Assembly: GCF_001039355.2 (NCBI RefSeq) | Contig: NW_019775380.1 | Span: 553,637 to 617,636 of the forward strand | DNA length: 64,000 nt | Direction of reading: 5' to 3' | Origin: Lingula anatina | Taxonomy: Eukaryota > Brachiopoda > Lingulata > Lingulida > Lingulidae | Part shown: positions 62,507-64,000 of the stretch, piece by piece | Position numbering within the stretch: position 1 is the first letter of the stretch | How the letters are laid out: every line of letters starts with the position of its first letter | The notes under the pieces: model-generated | The model's database searches: none | Seen by the model: only the letters and a program-made list of their open reading frames with translations | Told to the model about the DNA's origin: nothing | Translations under genes and position numbers: made by a program

Positions 62507-62522
62507 GTTGAAAGTGACGTCA
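62488..62522 (-). promoter_or_regulatory. OTUD7-like start exon with adjoining CRE box
   Basis: On the minus strand TGACGTCA (62522-62515) is followed after 8 bases by the start ATGGCGGAAGC at 62506. The 19-base coding part codes MAEALE plus one base and ends at the donor gGTAGCAG (62488). The choice of start rests on the phase-1 join to exon 2, which gives MAEALEGANYDY, aligned with the LEGKNWD segment of human Cezanne. An upstream start adding the rest of the UBA-like region is possible. Confidence 0.65.
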
Positions 62523-63790
62523 TTGATCAATACGAGGCAGGTGCTTACCGGTTTCAAATGATCATCTACGCTGTAGGATAATAATGACGAAGCAGACGAA
62601 GTGATTGTAATAAAGAACTACACATGCGATGTGAATTATACACTAAATTTTTGTTTTACTACAAATACCAGAAAAATGCTGCTCATTACAAGGTCACAAT
62701 GACACTTTGCCCCCCCCCCCCTTTGACCACGTCGTTTCCCACCTACCCGACATACACCCGTCATCTGCAAGTCAGCCGGTTTAATGTTTTTAAGAAAAGA
62801 GAAAATCTTTCAGAGCATGTGAAGAATATTGAAAACATCTTTGTTAAATTATTTGCTTCAATGTATTGTCTAAATGGAAAAGATCAAATATTTCATGTGT
62901 AGTATGTTCCAATTTCATTTAAAAAATAATAGCCACTTAAAAATATGACTTAATAATATGAATTTTTACCAGTTTCTTCAAAATCCCGCTCAAAGTTTAT
63001 TCAAAAAATTTTTGTGCATAAGATTTAAAAAGACTATATACCGTACTTCAGTACAGTACAGTATATGGTACTTCAGGGCAATCAGCAAATTTTTCAAGGA
63101 TCCTCAACAACCAACCACTATTAGCACTACACCTCCTTGATTAACATGTGGGTTTTGAGGGAATCTTTTTCATTTTGTCAAATGAAATTAAACATTGGGT
63201 TTTGGTTTGGTTTAACAATTGATGTTTTATTTCATGCTCAAAGATCACCCACACTGTGGATTTAATTGACATTTCTTTCTCCTGAAAAAATTAAACACCA
63301 TAACCAACCCTAAATTATAGTTGCTATGCATCTCAAACATCCTCATATTTCTAAATAACAAAAACAAATTTTGTCTACCAAGTTTTTCATCAATTTTGAC
63401 TGTTCTTATATGGAAATTCCATTAAAAAACATGAAAACATGAACTTACACAGTATTTATCTTATTAAGTTGAGAGTACTTGTACATGTAATTACATATAC
63501 AAGAATCATAACTTATGTCATACAATTATGTTACAGTCAATCTACTCATGATGAATATTTTTAAATCAATAAAATTGAGTACTTTACATCATATGGTTTC
63601 ATTATGTAAAATAGGTATCTTCAAAAAACATCATTTCAGTCTCTGTAATGATTGCACCAAGTATAAAAACATATGGTAATTAAGTCACTAGTGTGTTACA
63701 TCATATTCTTACATATATTAATATATACAGGTCTCATGAATAAACTGTAATTAACAGCACCTTTATAAGATTATAAAGTTCCAAACATAT
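62523..63790. other. Spacer between the NUDT2-like 3' end and the OTUD7-like start
   Basis: No gene recognised. It should contain the 3' UTR of the NUDT2-like gene on the left-going strand and upstream sequence of the OTUD7-like gene. A run of about 12 C occurs near 62710. Confidence 0.6.
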
Positions 63791-64000
63791 TCAAAGATTT
63801 TTAACAAATTCATGAACATCTTTCATTGCTTCTTGCATATCTGCAAATTTTGAATATATTAAAGATTCTTCAAAGTTCAACCATTTGTATGCTTGGTGTT
63901 CATGGGACAGTTTGACTGGTGTATTTCCATCTGCAAGTTCTGCCACCCAATAAACTACCCTCTTAGGCTTGCCTCTAACTTCATAATTAAGTATCTTTTG
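63791..64000 (-). CDS. NUDT2: NUDT2-like diadenosine tetraphosphate hydrolase, C-terminal part
   Basis: The minus strand from the window edge reads LNYEVRGKPKRVVYWVAELA, then LSHEHQAYKWLNFEESL and a final helix ending EFVKNL and stop at 63791-63793. Human NUDT2 has LNYVARNKPKTVIYWLAEV and LSHEHQAYRWLGLEEA at the same places. NUDT2 hydrolyses Ap4A to ATP and AMP, removing this stress alarmone. The Nudix box (GX5EX7REUXEEXGU) would be in upstream exon(s) beyond 64000 and is not visible, so catalytic integrity cannot be judged. The gene is in tandem with the OTUD7-like gene. Confidence 0.9.
   Translation of the reverse strand, partial: QKILNYEVRGKPKRVVYWVAELADGNTPVKLSHEHQAYKWLNFEESLIYSKFADMQEAMKDVHEFVKNL

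Overview
The window is animal nuclear DNA. It is AT-rich, its genes are split by many GT-AG introns, and it carries microsatellites, dispersed non-coding repeats and assembly gaps (a run of N at 22899-23037 and single N at 13296, 41818, 52497 and 56677). Gene content and intron-rich structure suggest a highly heterozygous, probably marine, invertebrate; the phylum cannot be fixed from the sequence alone. All exon boundaries were placed by eye from splice consensus, phase and family alignment, so allow an error of 1-3 bases.

Layout. (1) 1-6426: no recognisable gene; dispersed repeats. (2) 6427-10700, minus: an unrecognised three-exon gene for a disordered protein of about 1192 aa. (3) 12803-16300, plus: a complete seven-exon XPA gene (nucleotide excision repair, 268 aa), head-to-head with the unknown gene. 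(4) 17724-39848, minus: one very large PARP14-like mono-ADP-ribosyltransferase gene, 24 coding exons that join in frame into 2732 aa (RRM-like modules, P/Q/H-rich low-complexity block, KH-like region, three macrodomains, WWE, ART). It is tail-to-tail with XPA. (5) 39849-47050: intergenic, with a 535-bp duplication next to an N. (6) 47051-62506, minus: an OTUD7/Cezanne-type deubiquitinase (1010 aa from exons 1-3 plus the proximal exon set). A second, nearly identical but truncated copy of exons 4-8 lies in its third intron between two single-N gaps and is probably an uncollapsed haplotype. (7) 63791-64000, minus: the C-terminal end of a NUDT2-like Ap4A hydrolase running off the window.

Functional theme (inference): four recognisable genes act in DNA repair, ADP-ribose signalling, ubiquitin editing and nucleotide-alarmone clean-up, areas tied to stress and innate immunity. 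No operon-like co-regulation is shown, but XPA, OTUD7 and the PARP14-like gene each have a perfect TGACGTCA box close upstream of an ATGGC start. The most unusual items are the prion-like, exon-duplicated insert in the PARP14-like gene, a 1.5-kb inverted-repeat-bounded element with four perfect AGGTCA direct repeats in its intron, and a short MITE caught as a filled/empty site pair.
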